Shown in pieces: positions 4,795 to 5,672 of a DNA stretch of 5,672 nucleotides. The number at the start of each line of letters is the position of its first letter. Position 1 is the first letter of the stretch. The notes under the pieces are model-generated. The model was given only the letters and a program-made list of their open reading frames with translations. It was not told where the DNA came from and searched no databases. The position numbers were made by a program, and so were the translations under genes. The stretch is from Chloroflexota bacterium. GTDB taxonomy: Bacteria > Chloroflexota > Limnocylindria > Limnocylindrales > CSP1-4. The DNA is taken from the NCBI GenBank assembly GCA_005881055.1, contig VBHW01000074.1, forward strand, positions 1-5,672. Direction: 5' to 3'.

Positions 4795-5672
4795 CTGGGG
4801 AGGGCCTCGCCGCCGAGCCGGTACACGCGTTCGCTGTTGGCGGCCAGGATTCCTCGAGCGATCGGCTCGACCTCGGCCTCGTCCATCCGACCGGCCGCCA
4901 CCTCGGCCGCGAGCACGCGTCCAAGCGCCTCGCGCCAGAGACGCATCCCCCGCCAGTGCATCTCGGGGTATGAATGACCGTCCGAGCCGGCGAGCAGCTT
5001 GGTCGTCGGACACAGGGCGAGCGCCGATGCGATCGCCCGCTCGGCGCCCGCCCCTCCGAGGAGCGGGATGGTCAGTGACAGGTCCACGTGGACCTGCGGG
5101 AACACGCTCGCGAGATAGGCGGCCTGGTCGATGAATGGATGGTTGTGCAGCAGGACGATCCGGCACTCCTCGGTGGAGGGCTCGCGGAGGAGCGGCCGCA
5201 GGAGCGACGGATCGGCAGCCGGCAGATGGACGTCCTCGTCACCGAAGCCGACGTGGAACTGGAGCGGCACTCCTCGGGTGGCGCCGAGCCGGGCCGCCGT
5301 CCAGACGACATGGGCGACGAGAACGGGATCGTCAAGGCGGCGAGCCTGCGTTCCTCGATCGAGCCGGCGCATCGCACCGGCGACCTTCGGCGCGGATGGC
5401 TCGGGCAGGTAGAGCCCAGCACGATAGGCGGCGATGCTCTTGAACCCGACCGCACCCGCCACCACGGCGCGATCGAGCTCCTCGAGCAGGGCTCCGGTAA
5501 ATGCGAGCAGCGTGAGAGACCGCCCCCGCGCTGCCGCAATGCAACGTTCGGCGACCGATTCGATCCGGACGATGGTCCGAGCTGGCCGACCGACCGTGCG
5601 CGCGAAGTCCTCCGGGGTCGACGCCCCCGAGCCATATCCAGTGTCCACCAGGAGCGTCGATATTCGAGCGTC
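4791..5672 (-). CDS. FluG-like amidohydrolase, C-terminal part (5' end outside window)
   Basis: The frame is open from the right edge to a TAA at 4793-4791, giving 293 residues. The sequence before the in-frame GTG at 5648 already fits the family (STLLVDTGYG), so the true start lies off the window. This is the amidohydrolase (PF04909-type) TIM barrel of the FluG / glutamine-synthetase-associated group. Counted from the edge, it shows GFKSIAAYRAGL (Lys78), LQFHVGFGDED (His140), IVLLHNHP (His176, His178) and a late metal-ligand strand AGSDGHSYPE (Asp231, His233). The N-terminal HxH motif should be in the missing part, roughly 100 residues. Such enzymes hydrolyse amide or related bonds at a metal centre in the cytoplasm; the substrate is not predictable here. 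Its stop overlaps that of the convergent membrane-protein gene by four bases. Confidence 0.92.
   Translation of the reverse strand, partial: DARISTLLVDTGYGSGASTPEDFARTVGRPARTIVRIESVAERCIAAARGRSLTLLAFTGALLEELDRAVVAGAVGFKSIAAYRAGLYLPEPSAPKVAGAMRRLDRGTQARRLDDPVLVAHVVWTAARLGATRGVPLQFHVGFGDEDVHLPAADPSLLRPLLREPSTEECRIVLLHNHPFIDQAAYLASVFPQVHVDLSLTIPLLGGAGAERAIASALALCPTTKLLAGSDGHSYPEMHWRGMRLWREALGRVLAAEVAAGRMDEAEVEPIARGILAANSERVYRLGGEALPS

Noticed and set aside
4555..5166. Minus-strand open frame of 203 codons over the amidohydrolase and membrane-protein ends
   Set aside because: Arg-rich shadow in another frame crossing the junction of two recognised genes.

Overview
The window is GC-rich throughout, with codons that mostly end in G or C. 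It reads like a chromosomal piece of a high-GC bacterium. Two things fit Chloroflexota (Limnocylindria-like) or a neighbouring actinobacterial-type lineage: the four-cysteine nucleotide cyclase and the general gene style. No marker gene fixes the taxon, so this is a guess. I see no mobile element, CRISPR array, tRNA or rRNA.

Layout: (1) positions 1-387 (+) hold the C-terminal tail of a LuxR-type regulator cut by the left edge. (2) Two genes face it on the minus strand. A Crp/Fnr-family regulator (941-1657) lies upstream of a small acidic, proline-rich protein of unknown function (426-803). (3) A gene-free stretch of about 290 bases (1658-1946) separates crp from a divergent gene for a small secreted protein (1947-2480, +), which ends at a strong hairpin (2508-2541). 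(4) A class III nucleotide cyclase with a four-cysteine module (2559-3353, -) diverges from a seven-helix membrane protein with two cupin-like outside domains (3352-4794, +). The two apparent start codons share one CATG. (5) A FluG-like amidohydrolase (4791-5672, -) runs in from the right edge, and its stop codon overlaps that of the membrane protein in a TTAG.

How the genes may work together: a cyclic-nucleotide producer and a regulator with a cyclic-nucleotide-binding fold lie 0.9 kb apart. Both depart from the textbook at residues that handle the nucleotide. The cyclase has Gln where most have the purine-selecting Lys, and the Crp-like protein has His where the phosphate-binding Arg usually sits. 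This pair is the main point of interest, although proximity alone does not prove a circuit. The membrane cupin protein could be a sensor or binding protein at the cell surface, but nothing in the sequence gives its ligand. The LuxR tail and the amidohydrolase look unrelated to these genes.
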